64,000 bases of DNA from Ramlibacter sp. (GCA_016713005.1 JADJPY010000012.1:310001-374000), one strand, 5' to 3'; positions 9,585 through 17,731 are shown, counted from the first letter of the stretch. The notes: a model not told the origin generated them from the letters alone. Translations and numbers: made by a program.

Positions 9585-9989
9585 ATGGACAATCCGGGCA
9601 TGCAATGGCTTGATGCGGTGGCCTGGGATGCGCGGGGCCTGGTGCCGGTGATCGCGCAGGAAGTCGGCTCCAACGACGTGCTGATGTTCGCCTGGATGAA
9701 CCGCGAGGCGCTGGCCGAGACCGCGCGCACCGGGCGTGCCGTGTACTACAGCCGCACTCGCGGCAAGCTGTGGTTCAAGGGCGAGGAGTCCGGCCATGTC
9801 CAGACCGTGCACGAGCTGCGTCTGGACTGCGACAACGACGTGGTGTTGCTGAAAGTCACCCAGGCCGGCCACGATCCTTCGATCGCCTGCCACACCGGTC
9901 GACACAGCTGTTTTTTCCAGCTGTACCGAGACGGCGCCTGGCAGACCGTCGAGCCGGTCTTGAAAGACCCGAAGTCGATCTACACCTAG
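9585..9989 (+). CDS. hisI: Phosphoribosyl-AMP cyclohydrolase
   Basis: HisI opens the adenine ring of phosphoribosyl-AMP, the third step of histidine synthesis. It is a metal-dependent enzyme of 134 residues. The metal-binding segments LDCDNDVVL and ACHTGRHSCFF and the substrate segment SRTRGKLWFKGEESGH are present. ATG 9585 is taken as start; ATG 9600 (MQWLDAV) is also possible. It is a separate gene from hisE, unlike the fused enterobacterial hisIE, and is followed by hisE after 7 bases. Confidence 0.95.
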   Translation: MDNPGMQWLDAVAWDARGLVPVIAQEVGSNDVLMFAWMNREALAETARTGRAVYYSRTRGKLWFKGEESGHVQTVHELRLDCDNDVVLLKVTQAGHDPSIACHTGRHSCFFQLYRDGAWQTVEPVLKDPKSIYT

Positions 9990-9996
9990 GCACTGA

Positions 9997-10368
9997 ATGA
10001 CCTCATCCGAAGACACCCTGGCGCGCCTGGCTGCCGTGATCGAGTCCCGCAAGGGCGGCGATCCGGACGCCAGCTATGTCAGCCGCCTGCTGCACCGCGG
10101 GCCCGACGCTTTCCTCAAGAAGATCGGCGAAGAAGCCACCGAGGTCGTCATGGCCGCCAAGGATGCGGACCACGGCGGCGACACGGGAAAAATCGTGTCG
10201 GAAATGGCCGATCTGTGGTTCCACGCGCTGGTGGCGCTGGCCCATTACGGCCTGACGCCGGGCGACGTCCTGGCCGAACTGGCCCGGCGCGAAGGCACCA
10301 GCGGCATCGAGGAAAAGGCGTTGCGCCGCCTGGGTGAGCGCGAATCACAGGAGAAGGGGAAACCATGA
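9997..10368 (+). CDS. hisE: Phosphoribosyl-ATP pyrophosphatase
   Basis: HisE hydrolyses phosphoribosyl-ATP to phosphoribosyl-AMP and pyrophosphate, the second step of the pathway. It is an all-alpha MazG-like enzyme of 123 residues. The metal-binding acidic motif KKIGEEATEVVMAAK and the second helix SEMADLWFHALVALAH are typical. It is the last histidine gene here, so all steps except the histidinol phosphatase and HisZ are encoded in 3174-10368. It overlaps the next gene by 4 bases (ATGA). Confidence 0.94.
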   Translation: MTSSEDTLARLAAVIESRKGGDPDASYVSRLLHRGPDAFLKKIGEEATEVVMAAKDADHGGDTGKIVSEMADLWFHALVALAHYGLTPGDVLAELARREGTSGIEEKALRRLGERESQEKGKP

Positions 10369-10724
10369 GCACGGACATCATCAACGCGGGCGGCAAGACA
10401 CCCGAGCAGCTGGCCAGCCTGCGCCAGATCACACTCGTCATCTACATTCTCTACGCACTGGCCTGGTTGACCGGCATCACCGCGATCATCGCGATCGTCA
10501 TCAACTACATCAAGCGCGAGGATGCCGAAGGCACGCTGTACGAGAGCCATTTCACCTGGCAGATCCGCACCTTCTGGTGGGGGCTGGGGTGGTCCATCCT
10601 TGGCGGCATCACGGCGATCATCGGTGTGGGGTTCATCGTCCTGGTTGTGGTGGGCATCTGGTCCATCTACCGGATCGTCAAGGGCTGGCTGAACTGGAAC
10701 GACAGCAAGCCGATGAAGGTCTGA
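10365..10724 (+). CDS. Small membrane protein, DUF4870-like
   Basis: A 119-residue membrane protein of unknown function. After a short polar N-terminus there are hydrophobic segments at about residues 22-47 (YILYALAWLTGITAIIAIV) and 70-105, separated by a loop with YIKREDAEGTLYESHFTWQIRTFWW split by Trp and charged residues. This pattern is that of DUF4870-like small membrane proteins. It overlaps hisE by 4 bases and ends 4 bases before hinT, so it is translated as part of the same operon. Nothing ties it to histidine synthesis. Confidence 0.7.
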   Translation: MSTDIINAGGKTPEQLASLRQITLVIYILYALAWLTGITAIIAIVINYIKREDAEGTLYESHFTWQIRTFWWGLGWSILGGITAIIGVGFIVLVVVGIWSIYRIVKGWLNWNDSKPMKV

Positions 10725-10728
10725 TGCC

Positions 10729-11088
10729 GTGAGCCACGACCCCAACTGCATTTTCTGCAAGATCGTGGCCGGCGCGATTCCGTCGCGCAAGGTGTATGAG
10801 GACGACGAAATCTTCGTGTTCCACGACATCCAGCCGTGGGCTCCGGTGCATTTCCTGATGATCCCCAAGGCTCACATCGTCTCGCTGGCACATGTGGAGC
10901 CTGCGCAGGCCGGCCTGTTGGGCCGCATGATGGCGCTTGCGCCCAAGCTGGCCCTGCAGGAAGGCTGTCGGCCCTACCCGGAAGGGGGATTCCGCATCGT
11001 GGCCAACACCGGCGCGGAGGGAGGGCAGGAGGTTCACCACCTGCACATCCATGTCATGGGCGGTCCCCGGCCGTGGCTGCGCGGCTGA
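10729..11088 (+). CDS. hinT: HIT-family purine nucleoside phosphoramidase
   Basis: A histidine-triad protein of 119 residues that hydrolyses adenosine phosphoramidates and acyl-adenylates. The N-terminal zinc-type Cys pair is CIFCKI, and the catalytic triad motif HHLHIHVMGG is near the C-terminus. The start is GTG 10729, shortly after the stop of the DUF4870-like gene; the family N-terminus with CIFCKIV about 8 residues in supports it. The position between hisE and tatA is common in Burkholderiales. Confidence 0.92.
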   Translation: MSHDPNCIFCKIVAGAIPSRKVYEDDEIFVFHDIQPWAPVHFLMIPKAHIVSLAHVEPAQAGLLGRMMALAPKLALQEGCRPYPEGGFRIVANTGAEGGQEVHHLHIHVMGGPRPWLRG

Positions 11089-11168
11089 AACCTTCGCCCC
11101 GAAGCCCGTAAGGAGTCCCGGGCAAGGCCGGCGGGCATAGAATCAGGTCCCTTCGTTAGGAGAAATCC

Positions 11169-11411
11169 ATGGGTACGTTTTCCATCTGGCACTGGCTCAT
11201 CGTGCTGCTGATTGTCGTGATGGTGTTTGGCACCAAGAAGCTCAAGAACATCGGCGCCGACCTCGGTGGCGCAGTCAAGGGCTTCAAGGACGGCGTCAAG
11301 GACGGCGGAGCTTCTGCCGACGACAAGACCATGCCGCCCGCCGGTCAGGTGTCTGGCACAGCGGACGCGTCCAAGACCACGATCGACGTCGAAGCCAAGC
11401 AGAAGAGCTGA
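11169..11411 (+). CDS. tatA: Sec-independent translocase subunit TatA
   Basis: TatA forms the size-adjustable pore of the twin-arginine translocase, which exports folded proteins. It is 80 residues: an N-terminal membrane helix (IWHWLIVLLIVVMVF), the hinge FGTKKL, an amphipathic helix with GADLGGAVKGFKDGV, and a polar tail. TTAGGAG lies about 5 bases before ATG 11169. The 80-base gap after hinT may hold a promoter but none is clear. tatB follows after 51 bases. Confidence 0.95.
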   Translation: MGTFSIWHWLIVLLIVVMVFGTKKLKNIGADLGGAVKGFKDGVKDGGASADDKTMPPAGQVSGTADASKTTIDVEAKQKS

Positions 11412-11462
11412 GCCTGTCGCTCCGGGGCACGCCTTTGCGGCTGCCCGGGCTGACGCCGCGCA

Positions 11463-11927
11463 ATGATCGACCTTGGCATTTCCAAACTGGCCCTGATCGG
11501 GGCTGTCGCTTTGCTGGTCATCGGGCCGGAGAAGCTGCCGCGTGTGGCGCGGATGGTGGGCACGTTGCTGGGCAAGGCCCAGCGCTACGTGTCCGATGTC
11601 AAGGCCGAGGTCAACCGCTCCATTGAGCTCGATGAACTCAAGAAGATGAAGGACACGGTCGAGTCGGCTGCGCGCGACGTGGAGCAGTCGGTGCAGACAT
11701 CGGCCACCGATTTCGAGAAAAGCTGGGCCGAAACCACCGAAGGTTTGTCCTCGTCCGCCAGCGTGGGCTACGAGCCCTCCCCGCCCCAGTACCGCCACCC
11801 CGGCAAGAAATGGCGCCTCAAGCGAGGCGCCACACCGCAGTGGTACAAGGCCCGCTCCGGCGTTCGGACCAGGGCCCTTTCCGGTGCGGCCCGCGTGGCG
11901 CGTTACCGGCCACAGCGCCTGGGCTGA
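11463..11927 (+). CDS. tatB: Sec-independent translocase subunit TatB
   Basis: TatB forms with TatC the receptor for twin-arginine signal peptides. It is 154 residues with an N-terminal membrane helix (LALIGAVALLVI), the GPEKLP hinge and a longer amphipathic helix (VARMVGTLLGKAQRYVSDVKAEV) than TatA, followed by a charged helical region. The last 50 residues are basic and Pro/Ser-rich, less conserved. It lies between tatA and tatC with gaps of 51 and 33 bases. Confidence 0.94.
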   Translation: MIDLGISKLALIGAVALLVIGPEKLPRVARMVGTLLGKAQRYVSDVKAEVNRSIELDELKKMKDTVESAARDVEQSVQTSATDFEKSWAETTEGLSSSASVGYEPSPPQYRHPGKKWRLKRGATPQWYKARSGVRTRALSGAARVARYRPQRLG

Positions 11928-11960
11928 CCGCCCCCATCCGTACTGTCGCACCAGGCATCC

Positions 11961-12770
11961 ATGTCCGAAGAATCCCGCAAGGAAGACGAACTCGCCGGCA
12001 CCGAGCAGCCCTTTGTCCAGCATCTCATGGAGTTGCGTGACAGGTTGTTGTATTGCATCTACGGACTGATGGTGGCCACGGCGCTGCTGGCGATTTGGCC
12101 GGGTCCCAGTGGCCTGATCGACCTGATCGCCGTACCGATCCGGGCGCACATGCCGCCGGACGCCAAACTCATCGCCGTCGGCGTGTTCACGCCGTTCTTC
12201 ATCCCGCTGAAAGTGCTGTTGATGGCGGCCGTCCTGCTGGCGCTGCCCTGGTTGATGTACCAGTTGTGGGCATTTGTGGCGCCGGGTCTGTACAGCCATG
12301 AAAAGCGGTTTGCGCTTCCGCTGATCTTTTTTGGCAGCGCGCTGGCGTACACCGGCATCGCGTTCGTCCAGTTTTTCGTTCTGGACAAGATGTTTGCCTT
12401 CATCCAGCAGTTCACGCCCAAGAGCGTGGCCGCCACTCCTGATATCGCGTCCTATGTGGAGTCCATCCTGTCCTTGTACATCGCGTTTGGCCTGGCGTTC
12501 CAGGTGCCGATCGTGGTGATGCTGCTGGTCCGCTTCAATCTCGTCACGATCGAAAAACTGCGCGCATTCCGCGGCTACTTTGTCGTGGTGGCCTTCATCG
12601 TGGCGGCGGTCGTCACGCCACCGGACGTGATCTCGCAGCTGGCGCTGGCGGTGCCGATGTGCATCCTGTACGAGGTTGGAATCCTGGCGGCGGGCTGGTT
12701 CACGCGCGTGTCCAAGGCGCCCGATGCCGAACCTGTGGACGCCAGTGAATCGGCGCCCAGGAATCCCTGA
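11961..12770 (+). CDS. tatC: Sec-independent translocase subunit TatC
   Basis: TatC is the six-helix core of the Tat receptor. The 269 residues include the cytoplasmic N-terminal signature FVQHLMELRDRLLYC, whose Glu-Leu-Arg contacts the twin-arginine motif, and six hydrophobic segments. The C-terminal tail is acidic. It ends the plus-strand run that began with the ABC genes and converges on the degQ-like gene with only 15 bases between the stops. Possible substrates in the window include the Rieske protein at 17772 and the transglycosylase at 41763. Confidence 0.96.
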   Translation: MSEESRKEDELAGTEQPFVQHLMELRDRLLYCIYGLMVATALLAIWPGPSGLIDLIAVPIRAHMPPDAKLIAVGVFTPFFIPLKVLLMAAVLLALPWLMYQLWAFVAPGLYSHEKRFALPLIFFGSALAYTGIAFVQFFVLDKMFAFIQQFTPKSVAATPDIASYVESILSLYIAFGLAFQVPIVVMLLVRFNLVTIEKLRAFRGYFVVVAFIVAAVVTPPDVISQLALAVPMCILYEVGILAAGWFTRVSKAPDAEPVDASESAPRNP

Positions 12771-12782
12771 GAGCGAGGGATT
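12762..12782. terminator. Possible bidirectional terminator hairpin between tatC and degQ-like gene
   Basis: AATCCCT at 12762-12768 pairs with AGGGATT at 12776-12782 across a 7-base loop. The hairpin spans the tatC stop codon and sits between two converging genes. There is no U-tract, so its role as a terminator is inferred from position only. Confidence 0.4.
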
Positions 12783-12785
12783 GGG

Positions 12786-13925
12786 CTAGCGCGCCACGCG
12801 GGGCGCCGGGCGGCGCCCGGGGGTCACCTGCAATTCCAGCTTTTCGTCCTTGCGCTGGATGGTGAAGGCAGCTGGCTTGCCCGGCGGCAGTGCGGCGACC
12901 GATGACAGGAGGCCACTGACGCTGGCGGCGGACTTGCCAGCCACCTGAACAATCACGTCACCAGGGCGCAGACCGGCCTGCGCGGCCGGACCGCCCTGCA
13001 GGACACCGGTGATGATGACTCCCTCGCGGGTCCTGACACCGAACGTCTCGGCCAGTTCCGGCGACAACTCGGCCGGCTCCACGCCAATCCAGCCGCGGGT
13101 GACCTGGCCGTCGCGGACCAGCCCTTCCATGACTTGCCTGGCGGTGGACACGGGAATGGCAAAACCGATCCCCATGTTTCCGCCCGATCGGGAGTAAATG
13201 GCCGTGTTGATTCCCAACAGGTTGCCCTGGACATCGACAAGCGCGCCGCCGGAGTTGCCGGGATTGATGGCCGCGTCGGTCTGGATGAAGTTCTCAAAGG
13301 TGTTGATGCCCAGCTGGTTGCGGCCAAGCGCGCTGACGATGCCGCCAGTGACGGTCTGTCCGACTCCAAACGGGTTGCCGATGGCCAGCACCTGATCCCC
13401 CACTGCCAGCGTGTCGGAGTTGCCCAGAACGATGACGGGCAGGCGTTCGAGTTCAATCTTGAGCAGGGCAAGGTCGGTGTCAGGGTCCGTGCCGATGACC
13501 TTGGCTCGTGCGCGACGGCTGTCATTGAGGATGACTTCGATCTCGTCGGCGCCCTCGATGACGTGGTTGTTGGTGAGGATGTAACCCGAGGCACTCACGA
13601 TCACCCCGCTGCCCAGTCCGGCCTGCGGTTCGGTGCCGCGGTCGCCGAAGAAGAACCGGAACCAGGGGTCGTTGCTGGCTGCGCGGTTGGGCGGGGCTTT
13701 GCTGGTGTTGATGCTGACCACCGCTGCCGCTGCCTTTCGGGCCGCCGCGCGCATGCTGCCGGCCGGCGGAGCAGTTGCGTCTGCTGCCGGAGCTTCGAGC
13801 ACGGCCACACCGGCTCCCGGCACCGGGCGCTGGTGCAGCCATTGCGGCTTTAGCGTGGCGACAACGAAGTACACCGCCAGCAGGACGGTAATGGTTTGGG
13901 CGAACAGGAGCCAGAGTCGACGCAT
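12786..13925 (-). CDS. DegQ/HtrA-family periplasmic serine protease
   Basis: A trypsin-like protease for misfolded envelope proteins, 379 residues. An uncleaved-type N-terminal membrane anchor (LWLLFAQTITVLLAVYFVVA) is followed by an Ala/Pro-rich linker. The catalytic triad is His121 (TNNHVIEG), Asp151 (DTDLALLKI) and Ser225 (NPGNSGGAL). One PDZ domain follows, as in DegS, rather than two as in DegP/DegQ. The start is ATG 13925, because the long open frame upstream encodes no family sequence. In Burkholderiales this gene regularly lies between tatC and the Nif3/pet genes. Confidence 0.92.
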   Translation of the reverse strand: MRRLWLLFAQTITVLLAVYFVVATLKPQWLHQRPVPGAGVAVLEAPAADATAPPAGSMRAAARKAAAAVVSINTSKAPPNRAASNDPWFRFFFGDRGTEPQAGLGSGVIVSASGYILTNNHVIEGADEIEVILNDSRRARAKVIGTDPDTDLALLKIELERLPVIVLGNSDTLAVGDQVLAIGNPFGVGQTVTGGIVSALGRNQLGINTFENFIQTDAAINPGNSGGALVDVQGNLLGINTAIYSRSGGNMGIGFAIPVSTARQVMEGLVRDGQVTRGWIGVEPAELSPELAETFGVRTREGVIITGVLQGGPAAQAGLRPGDVIVQVAGKSAASVSGLLSSVAALPPGKPAAFTIQRKDEKLELQVTPGRRPAPRVAR

Positions 13926-13989
13926 GGTTGGATTGGGGCAGTGGTCGGCCGTGAAGACCGGGGCAAGTGTAGACGGCTCGCCGGCCGGC

Positions 13990-15252
13990 TCAGCGTCCCG
14001 TGCTGTGGGCGTGGGTACGCAGGGACTGCCAGCGTGCGCCCAGCTTGGCATGCTCCACGGGAACCACCTGGCCACGTTGCGGGTCAAGGATGGCCGCGCG
14101 CGATCGGAATGCGCGTGCAGCCTCCGCGACCTGCTGCGCATCGTGCAGGAGGTCGTCCACGTCGCGCCGCGCATCCGAGAGGTGCACGATTCCCACCCCG
14201 ATGTCGGCCTGGATGCGAATTTCTTCCCCACTGGTTGAGGTCACCTCGATTGGCCTGCGGCAACGGGCGGCGACGCGAAGTCCGACGGTGCGAAGGTCGG
14301 TGGGCGAATGGACGGTTTCCAGCAATGCGATGAAACACCGGTCGTAGTACCGGCCGACCGTATTGACCACCCCCACCTCGCGGTGAAGCCTCGCGGCCAG
14401 GTGGATGAACATCTCGTTCAGCCCATGCTGCCCTGCCTGGGCGGCAAGCGGCTCGGTGTCAAAGACCATCAACGCGAGGATCGCGCCATGGCGCCGGGTC
14501 CGCTGGCGCCGTCGCTGTGCCTTGAGCAGCTTCTGGATCAGCGTGACGCTGCTGAAGGCCTTGGTGACCGGGTCGAACTGCGAGGCCACGGGATCGTTGC
14601 GCCGGGCCCGGCGCTCCTGGCGATTGCGCTGCCAGAGCATGGAGCCGATCACGGCCATGCACAACACGGCGCACAGTGCAAACACGGCCTGCAGCGCAGC
14701 GCTGAAGTCGTACACACCCATGGCCATGACATAGAGCCCGCCAACAGCCGGGAACATCAGAAGACAGCCCGCCGCAATGCCCAGGGCCAGCCGATCGCCC
14801 AAAAGTGTGGCCCGGACAGTCAGCCAGAGCACAACCCCAATATCAACCAGGCAAGTGGCTGCCGCCACCGGCAGCTGGTGCTGTTGCGGGAGAGTGAGCG
14901 CCGTCAGTCCGGCAGCCACACACAGGACAGCGGCCACGCTGAGTCCCATGTTCATGACCCGGTCGCGTTTTCGTGCCCCAAGCCAGTCGCGCATCCAGTA
15001 ATTGCCCAGAGCGCTGCTGACCGGACCAATAAGGACTTGCACCAGCTGGATGGAGAAAGGATCAATCCGGGGCCATACCGCAAGGGGCAAACCGCTGAGG
15101 ACGAATACAAATACCAGCGCCGAGAAGTGGTAGACAACCCCCTGGGCCGCCGCGGTGCTGCGGTTGATGGCCAGATCGGTCAGGCCGACCAGCACCACGG
15201 CGCCGATGGCGCCCGTCGCCATGCTCCAGATCATCAGCTCGGGTGCTGTCAT
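13990..15252 (-). CDS. Membrane protein with degenerate GGDEF domain
   Basis: A 420-residue protein. The first 215 residues hold about six to seven hydrophobic segments, like a membrane sensor region. The C-terminal half resembles a diguanylate cyclase: FDPVTKAFSSVTLIQKL stands where DxLTGLxNR normally begins, followed by ALMVFDTEPL and GLNEMFIHLAARL. The signature loop that should read GG(D/E)EF reads GRYYDR, so the active-site Gly-Gly and acidic residue are lost. It is very likely catalytically inactive and may bind a ligand or partner. It stands alone on the minus strand between degQ-like and Nif3 genes. Confidence 0.7.
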   Translation of the reverse strand: MTAPELMIWSMATGAIGAVVLVGLTDLAINRSTAAAQGVVYHFSALVFVFVLSGLPLAVWPRIDPFSIQLVQVLIGPVSSALGNYWMRDWLGARKRDRVMNMGLSVAAVLCVAAGLTALTLPQQHQLPVAAATCLVDIGVVLWLTVRATLLGDRLALGIAAGCLLMFPAVGGLYVMAMGVYDFSAALQAVFALCAVLCMAVIGSMLWQRNRQERRARRNDPVASQFDPVTKAFSSVTLIQKLLKAQRRRQRTRRHGAILALMVFDTEPLAAQAGQHGLNEMFIHLAARLHREVGVVNTVGRYYDRCFIALLETVHSPTDLRTVGLRVAARCRRPIEVTSTSGEEIRIQADIGVGIVHLSDARRDVDDLLHDAQQVAEAARAFRSRAAILDPQRGQVVPVEHAKLGARWQSLRTHAHSTGR

Positions 15253-15328
15253 CGGCCTTCCTGCGTGCGGTGCTGCAAATCATTATGCCGCCGCATTCCG
15301 ATGATGTCCGGCCAGTGCGCTTTCACCG

Positions 15329-15347
15329 ACAATGCTTCCTGCATTGT
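15329..15347. promoter_or_regulatory. Inverted repeat in divergent gap before the Nif3-family gene
   Basis: ACAATGC at 15329-15335 is mirrored by GCATTGT at 15341-15347 with a 5-base spacer. It lies in the 123-base gap between the divergent GGDEF-like and Nif3-family genes. In the same gap, on the minus strand, CATAAT (15282-15287) follows CGGACA (15305-15310) by 17 bases, a moderate sigma-70 match for the GGDEF-like gene. The inverted repeat could be an operator or a leader hairpin; neither is shown. Confidence 0.35.
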
Positions 15348-15375
15348 TCCTCGTCTGCCACCAGACGCCCACGAC

Positions 15376-16134
15376 ATGGTCAGCCGTAACCAGCTCCTTG
15401 AGACATTCGACACGCTGTTGCAGCCGGATCGTTTCCGCGACTACGGCCCCAACGGCCTGCAGGTCGAAGGCCGTGACACGGTCCAGCGCATCGTGTCCGG
15501 CGTCACAGCCAGCCGCGCGCTGATCGAGGCGGCCATTGAGGCCCAGGCCGACGCCATTTTTGTGCACCACGGCCTGTTCTGGCGCGGCCAGGACGGCCGT
15601 GTGACTGGCTGGATGAAGCAGCGTCTGGCCCTGCTGCTGGCCCACGACATCAACCTTTTTGCCTACCACCTGCCGCTGGATGCCCATCCCGAACTGGGCA
15701 ACAACGCGCAATTGGCCCTGCATCTGGGTCTGAGGGTCACCGGGCGGTTTGGCGAGCAGGATCTGGGCTTCCTTGGTGAGCCCGAGGGCGGTGACAGCTT
15801 CGCCAGCGCGGCGGAGCTGGCCAGTCACGTTGGTTCAAGGCTGAATCGGCCTGTATCCCTCGTGGATGCTGGGTTATCCGCTATCAAAAAAATAGCATGG
15901 TGCACCGGTGGGGCCCAATCCTACTTTGAAGGCGCGATCGCAGCCGGCGCCCAGGCTTTCCTGACAGGCGAAATATCAGAGCCTCAGGCGCACTACGCCC
16001 GGGAGTGCGGGGTTTCGTTTCTGGCTTGCGGCCACCACGCGACCGAGCGCTACGGCGCGCCCGCTGTGGCCGCACATGTCGCAGCGCAGCTGGGGCTGCA
16101 GCATCAGTTCATCGAAATCGACAACCCCGCATGA
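15376..16134 (+). CDS. Nif3-family dinuclear metal centre protein
   Basis: A 252-residue Nif3-like protein. The family has a two-metal site formed by His and Asp/Glu residues; a role linked to GTP cyclohydrolase I-like activity has been proposed but is not settled. Metal-binding segments are FVHHGLFW and GHHATERYG. ATG 15376 starts MVSRNQLLETFDTLL; further in-frame starts upstream add no family sequence. Residues 157-174 are encoded by a family A repeat (15843-15896) read in frame. Its stop overlaps pdxA by 4 bases (ATGA). Confidence 0.9.
   Translation: MVSRNQLLETFDTLLQPDRFRDYGPNGLQVEGRDTVQRIVSGVTASRALIEAAIEAQADAIFVHHGLFWRGQDGRVTGWMKQRLALLLAHDINLFAYHLPLDAHPELGNNAQLALHLGLRVTGRFGEQDLGFLGEPEGGDSFASAAELASHVGSRLNRPVSLVDAGLSAIKKIAWCTGGAQSYFEGAIAAGAQAFLTGEISEPQAHYARECGVSFLACGHHATERYGAPAVAAHVAAQLGLQHQFIEIDNPA
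15843..15896 (+). repeat. Dispersed repeat family A, copy 2 (forward), inside a coding sequence
   Basis: The sequence carries the family A parts in order: GAATCGGCCTGTATCCC, a variable middle, then TATCCGCTATCAAAAAAAT ending in AGC. The 17-bp end is GCTATCAAAAAAATAGC. Unlike the other copies it lies within a gene, in frame, coding for NRPVSLVDAGLSAIKKIA in the Nif3-family protein. Confidence 0.7.
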
Positions 16135-17183
16135 CCTTCGCTGGCAGCGCACCCATTGCGATCACTCCCGGTGACGCGGCCGGTATCGGCCCGGAGATCG
16201 TCGCGCGGGCATTTCTGGAGGCGCCGCATGCCATGCGGGGCTGCTTTGTGGCGGGCGACATGGACTCCATGCGCCGCGCCACCGGCGTTGTGGCCGGCGG
16301 CGTCAGCCTGCCGGTCGCGTTGATTGCCACACCGGCCCAGGTCTGGACTGCGCCACCGCGCTGCGTGCCGGTGCTGCAGGTGCTGGATGCGGCGCCGCTG
16401 CCTGCATTCGGCGTCGTCAGCCCCGTGGCAGGGCGTCAGGCCGCCGACTGCGTGACCTGGGCGGCACGGGCGGCACTGCGTGGCGAAGTGGCCGCCATGG
16501 TGACGGCGCCCCTGCACAAGGAGGCCCTGGCGGCGGCCGGCGTGTCGTTTCCCGGCCACACGGAATTATTGCAGCACGAGGTGGCCGTGCACCTCGGTGT
16601 GCCTGTCGACCGCTTGCCGGTGCGCATGATGCTGGCCAACGACGAACTGCGGGTGGTCCTGGTCAGCATTCATGTGTCTCTTCTGCACGCAATTTCGGCG
16701 GTCACTGCGGAAAATGTCCTGCAGACGTTGCGCATTGCACATGATTCGATCGGAGCCGGGTTGCATCGACCGCCGCGTCTGGCCGTGGCGGGCCTGAACC
16801 CGCATGCCGGGGAGGGCGGTCTGTTCGGCTCGGAGGAGCGCGACGCCATCGCGCCGGCTGTGCAGGCAGCCAGGGCGCTGGGCATTGATGCGCACGGCCC
16901 CTTCGCTCCAGACACGGTGTTCATGCGCGCCCGCGCGCGGGATGGCCAGCCCGGCGAGTTTGATGCCGTCATTGCCATGTACCACGACCAGGGCCTGATC
17001 CCCGTCAAGTACCTGGGGGTGGACAAGGGCGTGAATGTCACCCTGGGCCTTCCGCTGGTGCGCACCAGCCCGGATCATGGCACTGCGTTCGATATCGCCG
17101 GTACCGGCAAGGCCGATCCGGCCAGCCTGCTGGCGGCCGTGGCCATGGCCAGGCAACTCGCCGCGGCACGCGCCCCTGATTGA
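16131..17183 (+). CDS. pdxA: 4-hydroxythreonine-4-phosphate dehydrogenase
   Basis: PdxA oxidises 4-hydroxythreonine 4-phosphate in the DXP-dependent pathway to pyridoxal phosphate. It is 350 residues, near the family length of about 330. The N-terminus ITPGDAAGIGPEI is diagnostic; zinc-binding His residues are seen in FPGHTELLQHE and in AMYHDQGLIPVKYLG. ATG 16131 overlaps the Nif3-family stop, so the two are co-translated. In many betaproteobacteria pdxA instead pairs with surA and ksgA, so this placement is a variant. Confidence 0.93.
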   Translation: MTFAGSAPIAITPGDAAGIGPEIVARAFLEAPHAMRGCFVAGDMDSMRRATGVVAGGVSLPVALIATPAQVWTAPPRCVPVLQVLDAAPLPAFGVVSPVAGRQAADCVTWAARAALRGEVAAMVTAPLHKEALAAAGVSFPGHTELLQHEVAVHLGVPVDRLPVRMMLANDELRVVLVSIHVSLLHAISAVTAENVLQTLRIAHDSIGAGLHRPPRLAVAGLNPHAGEGGLFGSEERDAIAPAVQAARALGIDAHGPFAPDTVFMRARARDGQPGEFDAVIAMYHDQGLIPVKYLGVDKGVNVTLGLPLVRTSPDHGTAFDIAGTGKADPASLLAAVAMARQLAAARAPD

Positions 17184-17203
17184 GGCGGGACGCCCGCTTC
17201 GCT

Positions 17204-17632
17204 TTACTTCTTCAGGCTGTCACGGATCTCCCGCAGCAGCACGATGTCTTCGGCTGGCGCTGCGGGGGCGGGCGGCGCGGCCGGCGCCTCCCGCTTGAGG
17301 CGATTGATCTGCTTGACCATCAGGAAGATGATGAAGGCCAGAATGGCGAAGTTGACCGCCACCGTGATGAAATTGCCGTAGGCCAGCACCGGCACGCCGG
17401 CCTTTTTGAGGGCTTCCAGGGTGTTCGCGGTACCCGGTGGCACGCTGCCCAACACCACGAACAGGGCCGAGAAGTCCAGCTTGCCGAAGACCGCACCCAC
17501 GACGGGCATGATGAGGTCACCCACCACGGAGTCGACAATCTTCCCGAAGGCCGCTCCGATGATCACGCCCACGGCCAGATCGACCACGTTGCCCTTTACC
17601 GCGAATTCCCTGAATTCCTGCATCATTCCCAT
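17204..17632 (-). CDS. mscL: Large-conductance mechanosensitive channel
   Basis: MscL opens under membrane tension and releases solutes during hypo-osmotic shock. It is 142 residues. The N-terminal helix and first membrane segment read QEFREFAVKGNVVDLAVGVIIGAAFG in two conserved pieces, the second membrane segment is NFITVAVNFAILAFIIFLMV, and a Pro/Ala-rich linker leads to the C-terminal helix. ATG 17632 follows AGGAGA at good spacing; the upstream in-frame start at 17668 adds no family sequence. It converges on pdxA, with a small GCGGG/CCCGC hairpin between. Confidence 0.95.
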   Translation of the reverse strand: MGMMQEFREFAVKGNVVDLAVGVIIGAAFGKIVDSVVGDLIMPVVGAVFGKLDFSALFVVLGSVPPGTANTLEALKKAGVPVLAYGNFITVAVNFAILAFIIFLMVKQINRLKREAPAAPPAPAAPAEDIVLLREIRDSLKK

Positions 17633-17701
17633 CTGGTTTCTCCTGTTGGTCCGCACCGGAGTATTCACGGCGCGCCCGGGCTGTCAAGTTGGGCCCATGC
17701 G

Positions 17702-17731
17702 TTGAAATCGGATCGTGCGCTCCGCTACAAT
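17702..17731 (+). promoter_or_regulatory. Sigma-70-type promoter for petABC
   Basis: TTGAAA at 17702-17707 and TACAAT at 17726-17731 are separated by 18 bases, 40 bases before the petA start codon at 17772. Each hexamer matches the consensus at five of six positions (TTGACA, TATAAT). It lies in the 139-base gap between divergent mscL and petA. Confidence 0.65.

Noticed and set aside
11138..11143. TAGAAT before tatA as a -10 box
   Set aside because: The region 17 bases upstream has no TTGACA-like sequence, so it is too weak to call a promoter.
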